From assembly GCA_022828445.1 (NCBI GenBank), contig JAIZZJ010000006.1, positions 1,922,001-1,986,000 on the forward strand: DNA of 64,000 nt. The letters are read 5' to 3'. Below, one piece after another: positions 33,369 to 43,936 of the stretch. Source of the stretch: Graphiopsis chlorocephala (Eukaryota; Ascomycota; Dothideomycetes; Cladosporiales; Cladosporiaceae). How positions within the stretch are numbered: the first letter of the stretch is position 1; every line of letters starts with the position of its first letter. The notes beneath the pieces are model-generated. The model worked only from the letters and a program-made list of their open reading frames with translations. It ran no database searches and had not been told where the DNA came from. Both the position numbers and the translations under genes were made by a program.

Positions 33369-34819
33369 ATGGCCGAAGTAGCAGCTGGCCTCTGGGCCGC
33401 TGAAGAAGTCGTGTCCACCGGCGTTCAAGCTGGCGTTGCCGCATACATGGTTTCACAGCCTACCATGCCATTGAAAGGCACCTTCAGACAGATTGCTACA
33501 GCTCCAGATGACAACACTCGGTAACTCAATCATCCTTGTACGTGTTTTACTGCATGTCGCTAATCAAATGCAGAGCCTCCCTTGCGAGATCCAACCACAG
33601 CTTGACTGTAGTCGGAGACAAGGCCTACATCTTTGGTGGCGAGGTTGGAGATGGCGAATTAGCGACAACCGATATGCACGTCATTTCATTGCTCTCTGAC
33701 TCTGACGCCGAGAAGCAAAATGAGTCGCAATACGCCCTTCTACCTGCTTTGCCTGCAGGCGCAACTGGTGGCGAGGCTCCCAGCATTCAAGACGAGGACT
33801 CCGATAGCGTTCCTGCCGCAAGGACTCGTCACGCAGCATGTGCATTCAACGTCTGCGTGGCCATGTTTGGCGGCGTTGACAAAAAGGGCGAGGCGATCGA
33901 AGAGAAGGGCCGCATTTGGCTGTTCAACACTGCAAAGTCCACATGGGAGTTCATCGGTCCCAAGCTGGGCGAGCACGACGTCCCCGAGGCTCGTGCTGAG
34001 GGAAAGTTCTTTGAATGTGAGAACAATCTCGTACTTCACGGTGGCTTTAGCAAGACCAGCGAGCCACTCAAGGATACGTGGCGCTTCTCCTACGCAGACA
34101 AGACCTGGACTCGCCTCCCCGACGCTCCCCAAGCCAGCACCAACGCCTCCATGGCAAACGGCATTCTATGGCTTCTAAACATCGCGCCTGAGAGGCATGG
34201 TCTGAATGGATACATGCACTCCCTTGCCATCACATCTGCCGCTTCACCTTCCAAGCCAGCATCTTGGACCACTCAGTCCTTCCCCACGAACCCTCTGACC
34301 CCATCACCCAAGCCTCGCGTTGCCGGCGGTTTACTGCCTATGACAACAGGCCACGGCCGTCACTACCTGTTACACTTCTTCGGCGTCACACCACCAACGA
34401 CCAAGGAAGATCTGCCGCCGACGTCCTCGCCAGATGAGACCACCCTGCAAGTCGTAGACACCCAAGCCGCGGTCTCAGCCGAACCAATCCAGTACCCCGA
34501 CCTCTGGACTCTCCAACTGCCTTCTACAACGCCAGGCCGCAAAGCTTCGTGGTCTGAGACTCTGCGCCCTGCAGCGCTCAAAGACAGCATCCGTTCGGCG
34601 TTCAAGGCTGATACCGGTACCAACGCCTGGGCGGAAGTCGACGTGCAGCCTCCTGCGCTGGAACAGCTCGGCGATGGCGAGTCGGGCAAGGTGCACCCCG
34701 GGCCGCGAGCATACTTTGGCTGCGACGTTCTCAAGGATGGGTCGACCGTGATGATCTGGGGCGGCGTCAATGCCAAGGGTGAGCGCGAGGGCGATGGCTG
34801 GCTCGTCAGCCTTGGTTGA
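33369..34819 (+). CDS. Kelch-repeat beta-propeller protein
   Basis: Cytosolic kelch-type protein of 465 residues; exons 33369-33520 and 33574-34819, a 53-nt intron in phase 2. Kelch blades are recognisable by R-(S)-x-H-(S/A) plus GG plus W spacing. Blade 1 has SNHSLTVVGDKAYIFGGE, blade 2 RTRHAACAFNVCVAMFGG...WLFNTAKSTW, blade 3 ECENNLVLHGGF...DTWRFSYADKTWTRL, a fourth NGILWLLN with its following strands, and a closing blade PRAYFGCDVLKDGSTVMIWGG. No other domain is visible, so it is probably a protein-interaction scaffold with a close relative in many ascomycetes. A cell-polarity (Tea1/Kel) or nitrile-specifier-like role cannot be distinguished from sequence. Its 3' end converges on DRS1 with 169 bp between them. 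Confidence 0.88.
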
Positions 34820-34988
34820 TTGAAGTGCACATTGTCGTCTCTCAATCTTGGTATGAAGCCAAGCAAAATCATGGTTCTAGCAATAGCATTAAGATACCCT
34901 TCACGTACACGGAAAAGTCAAGTTTGAAGTTATGCATGCATTTGACAATTGAACAAGAGGTATCGCTTACAAGGAAAATTTATGGCGT

Positions 34989-37349
34989 CTATCTCTTGCC
35001 ACCACGTCCACCACCACGACCGCCTCCCCGACCTCCGCGGCTCGCAGATCGCGGCTTGCCACTTCCCTTCTTGTCCGGGCCACCAGCAGCATCAGCCTTG
35101 CTCTTCTTCCACTCATTGCCCTCTCGCCTGTCGTCGCGATCTTGCAGCTTCTTCTTCTCCTTGTTACTCAGCTTACCCTTCTTCACCGGCTTACCCTTAC
35201 CCGCATCCGGGCCGTTCAACTCTGCCCTTCCGCGTTCCCTCGCACTATCCTTGTCCGCTCCGCTCTGGAACCAAGTCTTCTTCGGCCTCGAAGCGATTTC
35301 ATCCTGGTACTTGACGATGTTCTCGCTGCGCGTGATGTCGCGCTCGGTAGCCTGCAGGGCCTTCTCTTCCTTCTCCTCGGTCATCACAGCTTCGACTTCG
35401 TCGGCCAGAGCCTCGACGCGCTCGAAAGCCTTGTCTGCGTCTTTGGACTCGATGGTGCGTTGTCTGATGATGGCGCCTTGGGCGCGGGCGGCTTTCACGG
35501 CGGCCTTGACGACTTTGCGGTCGGGCTCGGCGGCTAGGGTGCAAGAGCGACCGGTGCGGCCGGCACGGGCGGTACGACCGACACGGTGGAGGTAGATTTC
35601 GTGAGACTGCGGTGCTTCGTAGTTGATGACGGAGTCGACGCCCTTAATATCGAGACCACGTGAGGCGACATCGGTGGCGAGGAGGAAGCTGGCGGTGCCG
35701 GCGCGGAAGGACTCGATGGCTTGGATACGCTGTTCTTGCGACATGGAACCGTGGAGCTCGGCGGCTTTGAGGCCGCAGAGGGCGAAGATGATGCGGACGC
35801 GGTGGGCTTCTTTCTTTTGGCGGAAGAAGATGATGCAGCGGGTTGTGAAGATGTTTTCGCAGATGTGCAAGAGGTAGCCGAGACGCTTTTGCTCGCGGCC
35901 GGGTCGCAGACGGACGAATTCTTGCACGAGGCCTTCGACGGTGGATTTTTGGCTGTCGACCATGACGCGAACGGGGCGCTGGAGACCCACGCGAATCAGG
36001 TCGTCGACTTTGCTGGTCATGGTGGCGGAGAAGAGCATAGTTTGGCGGGACTTGGGAATGGTGGCGAGAATCTCGTTCAGCTCGTCGGCGAAGCCGTCCT
36101 CGAGCATACGATCGGCTTCATCGAGAACCATGATCTCGATTGTGTCGACTTGGAAGGATGAAGAGTTGCGCATGAAATCGATGAAACGACCAGGAGTGGC
36201 GATGACGATATCTGGACGCTTCTTGAGCTCCTTCTCTTGCTCGCGCGAGTTGAGACCACCAATAGCCTGACCAAATGTGATGTCGGTGAAAGCAGCGAGC
36301 TTCTTCGCGACGCTGAAACACTGCAGCGCCAATTCACGCGTGGGCATGAGGATTGCGACACGGGTAGTTGCGACCTTCTTGGGACGGTACAAGAGACGCT
36401 CGAGGATGGGAATCAGGAAAGCGCCTGTCTTACCGGAACCAGTTTGTGCGCCACCGACAAGATCTTTGCCGAGTAATGCGACCGGAATAGCTTTGGCCTG
36501 AATTGGTGTAGGGGCGCTGAAGTTCATGGATGAGAGACCCTTCAAGATCGGCCTTGATAGTGCCATAGTGTGGAATGCAGCGTCTGTCGTTGACAAGGCG
36601 TTCTTGTCTGCTTCTTCGGGTGCGAAGAATGCATTGCGCTTTGCGACTTCCGCTGGGTCTTCCCTCTCTTCTCGCTCATCGTCGGAGACATCGTCAGGGT
36701 GTGGTACATGTTGTGCAACCTCGTCGTCCTCTTCCTCTTCCTCTTCCTCCTCGTCTTCGCCGTCCTCAGATCCATCTTCCTCGCTGTCGTTCTCCTCGCC
36801 ATCTTCAGCTTCCTCGTCTTCGCCACCAGTGACGCCCATTCCAAAGCCGTCGCCTGCCAGCATCTCCTCATCGTCATCGATCTCAATATCCTCTTCTTGC
36901 TCGTCCTCCTCGGACTCGTCAGCCTTCTCAGCAGACTCGTCAACCTTCCTCTTCTTGCCTAGCCTCCTGGCAACAATCTCATCCACATCCACGGCGGCTC
37001 CTCCATGTCTGCTCGCAGGATGTTGTTTTTGGATGGCAGCTGCACCGGCACCCAATCCCCATGCGTCGAATTCCCTCATGCCCTCCGCGCCAGGATCCTC
37101 AATCTCGAAGTCGAAGTCGGAGGCCACGCCGTCGTCATTGTCATCGGCGTCAGCCTCGCGCTTGCGCTTCTGCGCATTGCCGTTGGTGGCATCTGGTTTT
37201 GCGCTCGCATCTTTCTTGTTCTTCTTGCCCTTCTTCGCTTTCGGCGCGGGCGCTTCTTCTTCCTCGAACTCCTCCTCCTCGTCGGGGATGTTGTCGTCGT
37301 CGGATAGTGTGAAGACAAAGTCGTCGTCTTTGTTGTGTGAGGGCGCCAT
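34989..37349 (-). CDS. DRS1: DEAD-box RNA helicase Drs1 (60S ribosome biogenesis)
   Basis: Nucleolar ATP-dependent RNA helicase for 27S pre-rRNA processing and 60S assembly (DDX27 in animals). Intronless, 786 residues. Residues 1-270 are highly acidic and low-complexity with basic clusters (KAKKGKKNKK, QKRKRE, KKRKV) that can serve as nuclear signals. Helicase motifs in order: Q motif NFSAPTPIQAKAIP, motif I AQTGSGKT (about 303), Ia PTRELALQ, Ib TPGR, II VLDEADRML (about 411), III SAT (about 440), IV IIFFRQK, V ATDVASRGLDIKGVD, VI HRVGRTARAGRTGR (about 591). The C-terminus is Lys-rich and ends in RGG/GRGG repeats for RNA binding. The length is close to yeast Drs1 (752). Identification is firm from the DEAD core and the flanking layout. 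Confidence 0.95.
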   Translation of the reverse strand: MAPSHNKDDDFVFTLSDDDNIPDEEEEFEEEEAPAPKAKKGKKNKKDASAKPDATNGNAQKRKREADADDNDDGVASDFDFEIEDPGAEGMREFDAWGLGAGAAAIQKQHPASRHGGAAVDVDEIVARRLGKKRKVDESAEKADESEEDEQEEDIEIDDDEEMLAGDGFGMGVTGGEDEEAEDGEENDSEEDGSEDGEDEEEEEEEEDDEVAQHVPHPDDVSDDEREEREDPAEVAKRNAFFAPEEADKNALSTTDAAFHTMALSRPILKGLSSMNFSAPTPIQAKAIPVALLGKDLVGGAQTGSGKTGAFLIPILERLLYRPKKVATTRVAILMPTRELALQCFSVAKKLAAFTDITFGQAIGGLNSREQEKELKKRPDIVIATPGRFIDFMRNSSSFQVDTIEIMVLDEADRMLEDGFADELNEILATIPKSRQTMLFSATMTSKVDDLIRVGLQRPVRVMVDSQKSTVEGLVQEFVRLRPGREQKRLGYLLHICENIFTTRCIIFFRQKKEAHRVRIIFALCGLKAAELHGSMSQEQRIQAIESFRAGTASFLLATDVASRGLDIKGVDSVINYEAPQSHEIYLHRVGRTARAGRTGRSCTLAAEPDRKVVKAAVKAARAQGAIIRQRTIESKDADKAFERVEALADEVEAVMTEEKEEKALQATERDITRSENIVKYQDEIASRPKKTWFQSGADKDSARERGRAELNGPDAGKGKPVKKGKLSNKEKKKLQDRDDRREGNEWKKSKADAAGGPDKKGSGKPRSASRGGRGGGRGGGRGGKR

Positions 37350-38548
37350 GATTGTTGCTGGCGTGCAATGTTATATACACAATGATATTATAGTACAGCA
37401 ATCGATAGACTCGTCTCAGGTCCAGCCAAACGAGCTCAAAAAAGTTCCAGCAGCAATCCCCGAGTTGCCGAGCTTTGAACTAGCGGCGGGTCGGGAGGGA
37501 GGCTTCGGCCGCGTAGGGCTGAAAATGCTTGTCAGGGACTCCAACTCTTCACCACCGAGATGGAGCGTTCCGTGATAAGCATACAGTTCTTGTGCATGGA
37601 TTTTACTCCTGAAGCTGTAGCCACTGATCACTGGTATCTCATGGGTAGATTTATCTGTTTCAAAAGTGAATCCGATGGCTCTAGCATACTAGGTGCTAAG
37701 ATACGAACTAAGCTCTAGTGATATCTCCTTGCCGAACCAGAAACGATATCTGTTGATGCTACCGTAATAGACGATCTACCAGCCGAACGTGATGGGTTTT
37801 TTGCAGCGCGAGCGTGATGAATTTGATGATGTGAATCGCTTGGTGATCTTGACTACTTACCGAACGTTCCGTCGACAGCCTGCGTGTCGTAGCGAGCCCT
37901 TGATTCTACGACTACTCCTCCGAGAAGAGACCAACGTCTATGTCACGATTCTGGGCAATGTCTCCATTGAGGTCGATAACCATCAGCCAAGGTTACAATG
38001 TCTTTGGCAGTTCCACATCTCAACAAGCCCTCAAGCCGCGACAGCCTACGGCGTGGTTAACGTCATGCTCAGGGCAAAACGTTTTTCCTCGCACGGTTCA
38101 TCCGCGCACTGCCATCGTTGAGTTCACCCAACAACATCTCCGTAGGCCTAAAGACTTACCCTGCGCTGCTTAATGAACCTGCTCACGGGAGAACACTCAG
38201 CATGCCATACACTATCGTATTCTATTGTGGAATCTGCAACATGCCCTATCCCCATACAGTATCCCACTTACTCCTCAATTGGAGCAGTGGTGGGCACCCG
38301 GCAGTGGAGAATGGCAAACCGTTCTCCGGAAAGCCCGCATCCCAAGCCCGTGGGGTTCAATCTCAGCAGAAAAGCCAAGTACGGCATGTGTAAGCCTCGT
38401 GTGCCTCATATTTATGCTTACCCTCCCCAAGCCTGCACTTCGCGCAGCCACAAAAGCCTCTCCCGTCCCTTGTACCTTGTGATCGTCGTTCGGCTTTGAG
38501 AAGAGACCTTTACGTTTTTCTAGATCTTCTCTTTTGGCATCAGCGAGC
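37350..38548. other. Divergent promoter region DRS1 / sugar permease 2
   Basis: 1.2 kb between divergent starts. Short unsupported frames only (for example 37789-38121). No CreA pair comparable to that at 2378-2400 was noticed. Confidence 0.5.
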
Positions 38549-40361
38549 ATGGGAATTCTCTCCAAAATCGAGGACCGGCCAACACCCGCTTCAGTGTACA
38601 ACTGGAGAGTCTACCTTTCAGCCGTTGTTGCATCTTTTGGCTCATGCATGATCGGCTATACAACTTCTTTCATTGGAACGACGGTAGCTCTGGACTCTTT
38701 CGGGGATGCTTTCGGTTTCCAGAACATGAGCACTGCTGAGTCAACATTGATCAAAGCCAATGTTGTCTCTCTTTTCCAGGCAGGCGCCTTCTTTGGATCC
38801 CCCATGGCATACGCAACAAGCCATTATCTTGGACGCGTCAAGAGCCTGTGGATCAGTGCCAGCGTCTTCATTATTGGCGCTGCGATCACATTTGCTTCTG
38901 TCACTGGTAGTCTTGGACCGCTCTACGCTGGTAGAGTTATCTGTGGGCTCGGTGTCGGTGGTTGCACTATGGTGGTAAGTCCATTCCAATGGTTTTCATT
39001 GCATTCTATGGTAGTCGGCGTGCTTATACAACCTTCAGATCCCTGTCTACATTGCGGAGATGGCGCCTCCCGCTATTCGAGGGCGTCTTGTGGGTACCTA
39101 CGAACTCGGTTGGCAGCTCGGTGGACTCGTCGGCTTCTGGATCAACTATGGAATGATTCAGAGACTTCCAGCAGTCCAGGAGCAGTGGCTCATCCCATTC
39201 GCGGTGCAGCTGATTCCTGCAGGGCTTCTGCTCATCGGAAGCCTGTTCTTGAAGGAGACTCCACGCTGGCTGTTCACTAAAGGTCGGATAGACGAAGCCG
39301 TTGCCAACTTGTCTTATATCAGGAAGCTGGCTGCCGATGATGCATACATTCTCGAGGAAATCACCATGATGGAACAGCAGATCGTTGATCTGCCCCAAGG
39401 CTTCTTCCAGCCTATCAGAGAATCGTTCGAGGACCCGAAAACACGATGGCGCTTGTTCCTTGGACACTCGCTGTTCATCTTGCAGAACTTCGCTGGTGTG
39501 AATGCTATCAACTACTACAGCCCTGATATCTTCAGATCTGGGTAAGATCCAACAAGACCACACTTGATTCTTGGGGTTATACTAACGCTGTTTACAGTAT
39601 GTCTTCATGCACCATTCTTGCGACCCATCCTTGAGTGCAAACCTAGCATCAACTAGAGATCGCCCTTTCTCATTGGATCAATGTACTAATCCAGCTTTCC
39701 AGTGGGCATAACAAGCCAAAACACAATCTATCTCCTCACGGGACTTTTCGGTGTCGTCAAGACCGTTGTCACTGTCTTCTGGTTGACTGTTCTCATCGAC
39801 AAGTGGGGCCGTCGACAACTCTTGCTCTTCGGAGCCATCGGAGGTGCGATCACGATGTACATCATTGGTGCTCTTGTCACCAGTAGGGTGCACTCTGACA
39901 CACCTACCACCTCGTCACTGTCATCTGAGGGCATTGCCACAGTCTTCATGGTGTACCTCTGGACCTGTATCTACGTAAATTCGTGGAACGGTACGCCCTG
40001 GGTCATCAACGCCGAGATGTTTAGCCAACGCACACGCAATGTTGGTCAGCTCTCGGCGAGCATGGCCAATTGGTTATGGACTTTCATCATCGCCCGCATC
40101 ACTCCCAACATGATCGACGGCATGGGCGAATCCGGATACGGTATGTACTTCTTGTTCGGTAGCGTCACGCTCTGTGGACTGGCATTTGTCTGGTTCCTGA
40201 TTCCAGAGACCAAAGCTGTGCCACTTGACAAGATGGATCGACTTTTCGAGATCCGACCTTGCAGCAAGGCGTACTCTACCGTTATGACCGAGTTACAAAC
40301 AGATAACTTCGATCGTGATGAGATGTTGGGAAAGCTTGACGACAAGTCAGAGCACGCTTGA
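38549..40361 (+). CDS. MFS sugar/quinate-type permease 2
   Basis: Second sugar-porter-family transporter, paralogous to the one at 0.5-2.3 kb. Model: exons 38549-38974, 39039-39541 and 39695-40361; 531 residues. Start ATG 38549 (MGILSKIEDRPTPASVYNWR). Signatures: IGYTTSFIGTT in helix 1, PPAIRGRLVGTYELGWQ, KETPRWLFTKGR, GVNAINYYSP, DKWGRRQLLL and IPETKAVPLDKMD. The first intron (64 nt) is clean. The second is doubtful. A canonical 56-nt intron ending TACTAAC...TTTACAG (39542-39597) is followed only by TAT and another GT donor. The best in-frame solution is one 153-nt intron, 39542-39694, or two introns around a 3-nt exon at 39598-39600. The acceptor CTTTCCAG at 39701 would put the gene out of frame. 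Confidence 0.9.
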
Positions 40362-41269
40362 TGGCAGTTGACAAAGTGCCGTGAGTACGGTAGACGAATG
40401 TATATGTATTCCTAGTTCATGTTGGCCATGTCTTGACAGCTCATGCGCAAGAATTTGCGGATTTGTGTAAATTTCCAGCGTCTTCGTCGCCCGCATCTCA
40501 GCGGCAACAACAGTACATTACCTGAGTGGCTTCCTGAGCGATGATGCCGCTGTACGTAAATTTATGTGCAATAATTTAACATCGTACATTTCCGGTGCAT
40601 TCTATCTCTATTGTTAGACTCGGTTACCTTATCATTCGTTAACAGATGCTCGATACAGTTTTGTTGACAGCATCAAGCCAAGTCGATCCGCGATTCACAG
40701 GGTTAGGGTTAAGATCGACATATCTGCATACATGTATGCTCGGTATCATGCATTATCGAACCGGCTCTGGCACTCGTTGGAGAGTCTGTACATCAATATA
40801 TCTAGTCGTGGATTATGTTGGTTGGTTGCTACTATGGTGGCGTATCAAATCTGTTGTTGGCATTAACGAACGGACGACTCTCCACCCTTGACGTCAAGAT
40901 GTATGCAACCTGCCCGACGTTCATGGGTTTTAATGGAAAACCCCACATCTGTTATATAGAACGTCTTTACAATAACCTGCCTACCGTCAGTGCATGGCAG
41001 ACTCGGTAGCCACCACAACATCTCGATATTGAGCCCTCAACATCGAATGGTGATCGATAATGTCGTCCACTGTATGAACGAAATTCTCCTGCTTGGGGTT
41101 AGTAGGGTCATGGCATTTCGCCCGAGATCAAGTGAGATGGAGCTACGTCATTGGTCGATTTATCGCCGACGCGCCTCCCATCAGTCAGTGCTCTGCTCTG
41201 TCGTTTGGTGGCTGGGACACCACAATTTGCACGCCATCAAGATTACAGCCCTGTAGAGACGCAGTCAAG
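40362..41269. other. Intergenic
   Basis: 0.9 kb without a supported gene. It contains two tandem TTAGGG units (about 40700-40711), too short to count as an interstitial telomere tract. Confidence 0.5.
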
Positions 41270-42824
41270 ATGTCTCACGAATATTCATCAAAGATCAAAC
41301 AGCATGGCAGTCTACCCTGGGACTCTGCGCACATGGTGTTGGGTGGCGGCTACGACATGGCGGCACGTGAGTCGCTGCCGTCGCCGTTTGATGAAGTCGA
41401 GGCCGAGGAGAGCTATTCAACAGACACTTTCCCACAAGTTGATGTCCAATCGCAAGTATTCCGCGATGAACAGGAGCTCACGAATCACCTCTGGACCACA
41501 GCTTCTGCGTCGTCGCCCAACCACTCGCTTGCTTCCGTCAAAGCTATGAGCTCTTACATAAAGACAGCGAAATGCAACAGCGAAAACGCGTGTCTTGTTC
41601 TTCGATGCACGCTATCAATGCCACCTGAGCACTTTGACAACGAACTAGATCTTTCTGACACAGGCCGCAAGCTCTTGGACAGTAGCCCAGAGAAGTTTAC
41701 TGAGTGTTACGGCGAGTATTGCATTGCGGGACTAATCCGCCAATCTTCCTTCTTTGCGGTGTGCACATACAGTAGTCCGGACGCAGAAGAACTTGAGAAA
41801 TTCACGGCAGTGCTGGGAGCTGCAAAGAGCGGAGGAGAGGCAGGCCTCAATGCCACTACTGATCTTGTCAAAGGCACAAAGTCGCATGCTTCGTCGATCA
41901 AAGAGTCCCACAGATTTTGTATCACAGGAGTGGAGGGCGAGATTGGTCTATCGTGGCTGGAGCATGCGACTGTGGCAGAAGCGTGGCAAGGCTTCCGCTT
42001 CGATTACAAGCCAGTACCGCAGGTCGCATTGCTGAAACACTACTCCTCCCTTCTGCCGGGAGAGATTGACCGCCCGAAAAGCCACCACGACGTGTCGTGG
42101 GATGTGACCGAGGCTGTGTGGAAACATGCTCTGCTTAACATGGCAGCTCGGTCAAAGGCAACCACCCAGAACGCCACGCTGGCAACGCTAGACAGAATCA
42201 GCGATCGATTGGACGCACTGAGCAATTCCAGCGTCACAAGCGAAAGCAGCGAGGTCAAAGAGATCCTGTCAAAGCTTGATGATATGAGAGATCAACTGCG
42301 GAAACCGACGAGGCCTGCCATCAGGGCGGAACTCCAAGCTCTGGCGGCGAACGATCAGAAGCGCTGTGTTGAGTAAGGATTTTCATACTGGCCATCCCAC
42401 ATTGAACACTGCTAACTGAAACCCTAGAGATGAATGGTCTCACGGTGCAGGCCCCTGGGAGAGCTGCAGTAAAGACACCTGGCAGTTCGGAATTGCTCCG
42501 TCAAGGGCTGTAGAGCTTGGAATCGCGACAGCTGACGTTCAGACTTCGACCAAGACTTGCCAACTCCCCGATACTGGCGCGCTGAAGACGCAGAAGCCAG
42601 ATCCCATCCGCATCGACGTCCCGGGACGAGTGATCATAGGCGCGAAACTCAGGAACAGGTATGCCGATCCGCGTGAGGGCGGCAAGTGGAAGCGAGTTGG
42701 TGGATGGCTCGGTAGAGATACGTTCAGTATCAAAGTCGAGACTCGTCATACACGAGGCTGCGATTGGGAACTTACGGTATGGTCGGTGCCGCAGAGGCTC
42801 TACGAAGATGGCACCTCTGGGTGA
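41270..42824 (+). CDS. Hypothetical protein, two exons
   Basis: Exons 41270-42372 and 42428-42824 (55-nt intron, GTAAGG donor, CCCTAG acceptor), 499 residues; start at ATG 41270 (MSHEYSSKIKQ). I do not recognise the family. The central block (about 110-200) has an FTECYGEYCIAGLIRQSSFFAVCTYSS segment followed by helices; this arrangement loosely recalls fungal MACPF-like proteins, but the similarity is weak and I do not assign it. Residues 300-365 contain a heptad-like helix (LDRISDRLDALSN...LSKLDDMRDQL). The C-terminal 100 residues look like a beta-rich module (RVIIGAKLRNRYAD, then FSIKVETRH...WELTVWSVP). There is no signal peptide. The clean splice and continued biased frame across it support a real gene. 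Confidence 0.75.
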
Positions 42825-43936
42825 GCGCTAGGCGATTGCATGTTCCGAAGAGCATTTTCATTTTGTCGCAGAGCTGGAGGCCGCTCAAAAGCAAGACAGA
42901 CCATCCGGATATTCTGTACGATACCTCCTCACGCCGCCGCTGAGACGTCTTGTGATGTAGCGCCGCTACACCCCAACTTTTCTTCCAAATTTTTTTGAGC
43001 GTCCTGAAGCCGTTCGAGCAGATGCTGCCATTCGCGAGAAACTCCCCAATACCTCGCGTTTTCTTTGAGAGTCTGCAGCCTTGTTGCAGTACGAGGCGAG
43101 GGATATCAAAATTGTACAGAGCCATGACTATACTGGTGACTCTGTCACGTTCCCTGCGCATCCGACAGATCACGACAGTGGCACTGCTTGGGGCGTCGAA
43201 TTTGCTGTCTAAGTTGAGTGTGCTCGGTGCACTGCCATCGTCCGTTCTTGTCGACGGAAAGACCGAAGCTGGAGCTGAAGACGCCAGGCCAGGCCATATC
43301 AACCACGCGGGGCATTGCCAGCGTACAGTTCGTGCGCATGAATCTACGAATAGTATGATCATGCATATCTCAATGGTACGACGCAGTCATTTTAGACTCG
43401 GGATACGTTATAGTAGCAAATTGGTTGCTTGAACGTATAGAGAGTCGGAAGGAATCTCAATAGTAGTCGTTGCCCAAAATTCAAGATCAAAGTTGTCGAT
43501 AATGCTATAGAAGGGACTTTATGGCCATACGGAGCTAGAGATCGCCGTACGTAAACTCATGCGTAGGAACTGTAGGGTAACGTTCAGCCATCTTGCGAGC
43601 CACCTGCCCGAACGCCACTGGACTCATGCATAGAAGAGTCACTCCTGAGAATCGTTGACCATATCTGCACGCTTACCTTGTACTCTCAATTTTAATGTAT
43701 ATACTGATCAATCGATGCTTCGTGCAACTTTCATAAGCGAATGTACGGGTGCATGACCTGTTCTTCGGCTTGAGAGTGAAAGTATTATTCGAAAAGGAAA
43801 AAAAAAACATCCACAGCTTCTGGTAGCGTTGTCGTTGTTGTGTACTGTGAACAACATGAATATGCAGTATATCAAGCTTTAAACATATATCAAAAGACAT
43901 GCTCAATAGACCACTTTTCTCTCTCCCGATCAAAAC
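42825..43936. other. Convergent intergenic region
   Basis: 1.1 kb between convergent 3' ends. A minus-strand open frame at 42772-43362 has no domain and overlaps the upstream exon; I reject it. A-run at about 43796-43807. Confidence 0.5.

Noticed and set aside
40700..40711. Telomere-like (TTAGGG)2
   Set aside because: Only two units in the middle of unique sequence; expected by chance, not an interstitial telomere.
42772..43362. 196-codon minus-strand frame
   Set aside because: Overlaps the last exon of the 499-residue gene, is unrelated to any family, and lies in a convergent 3' region.
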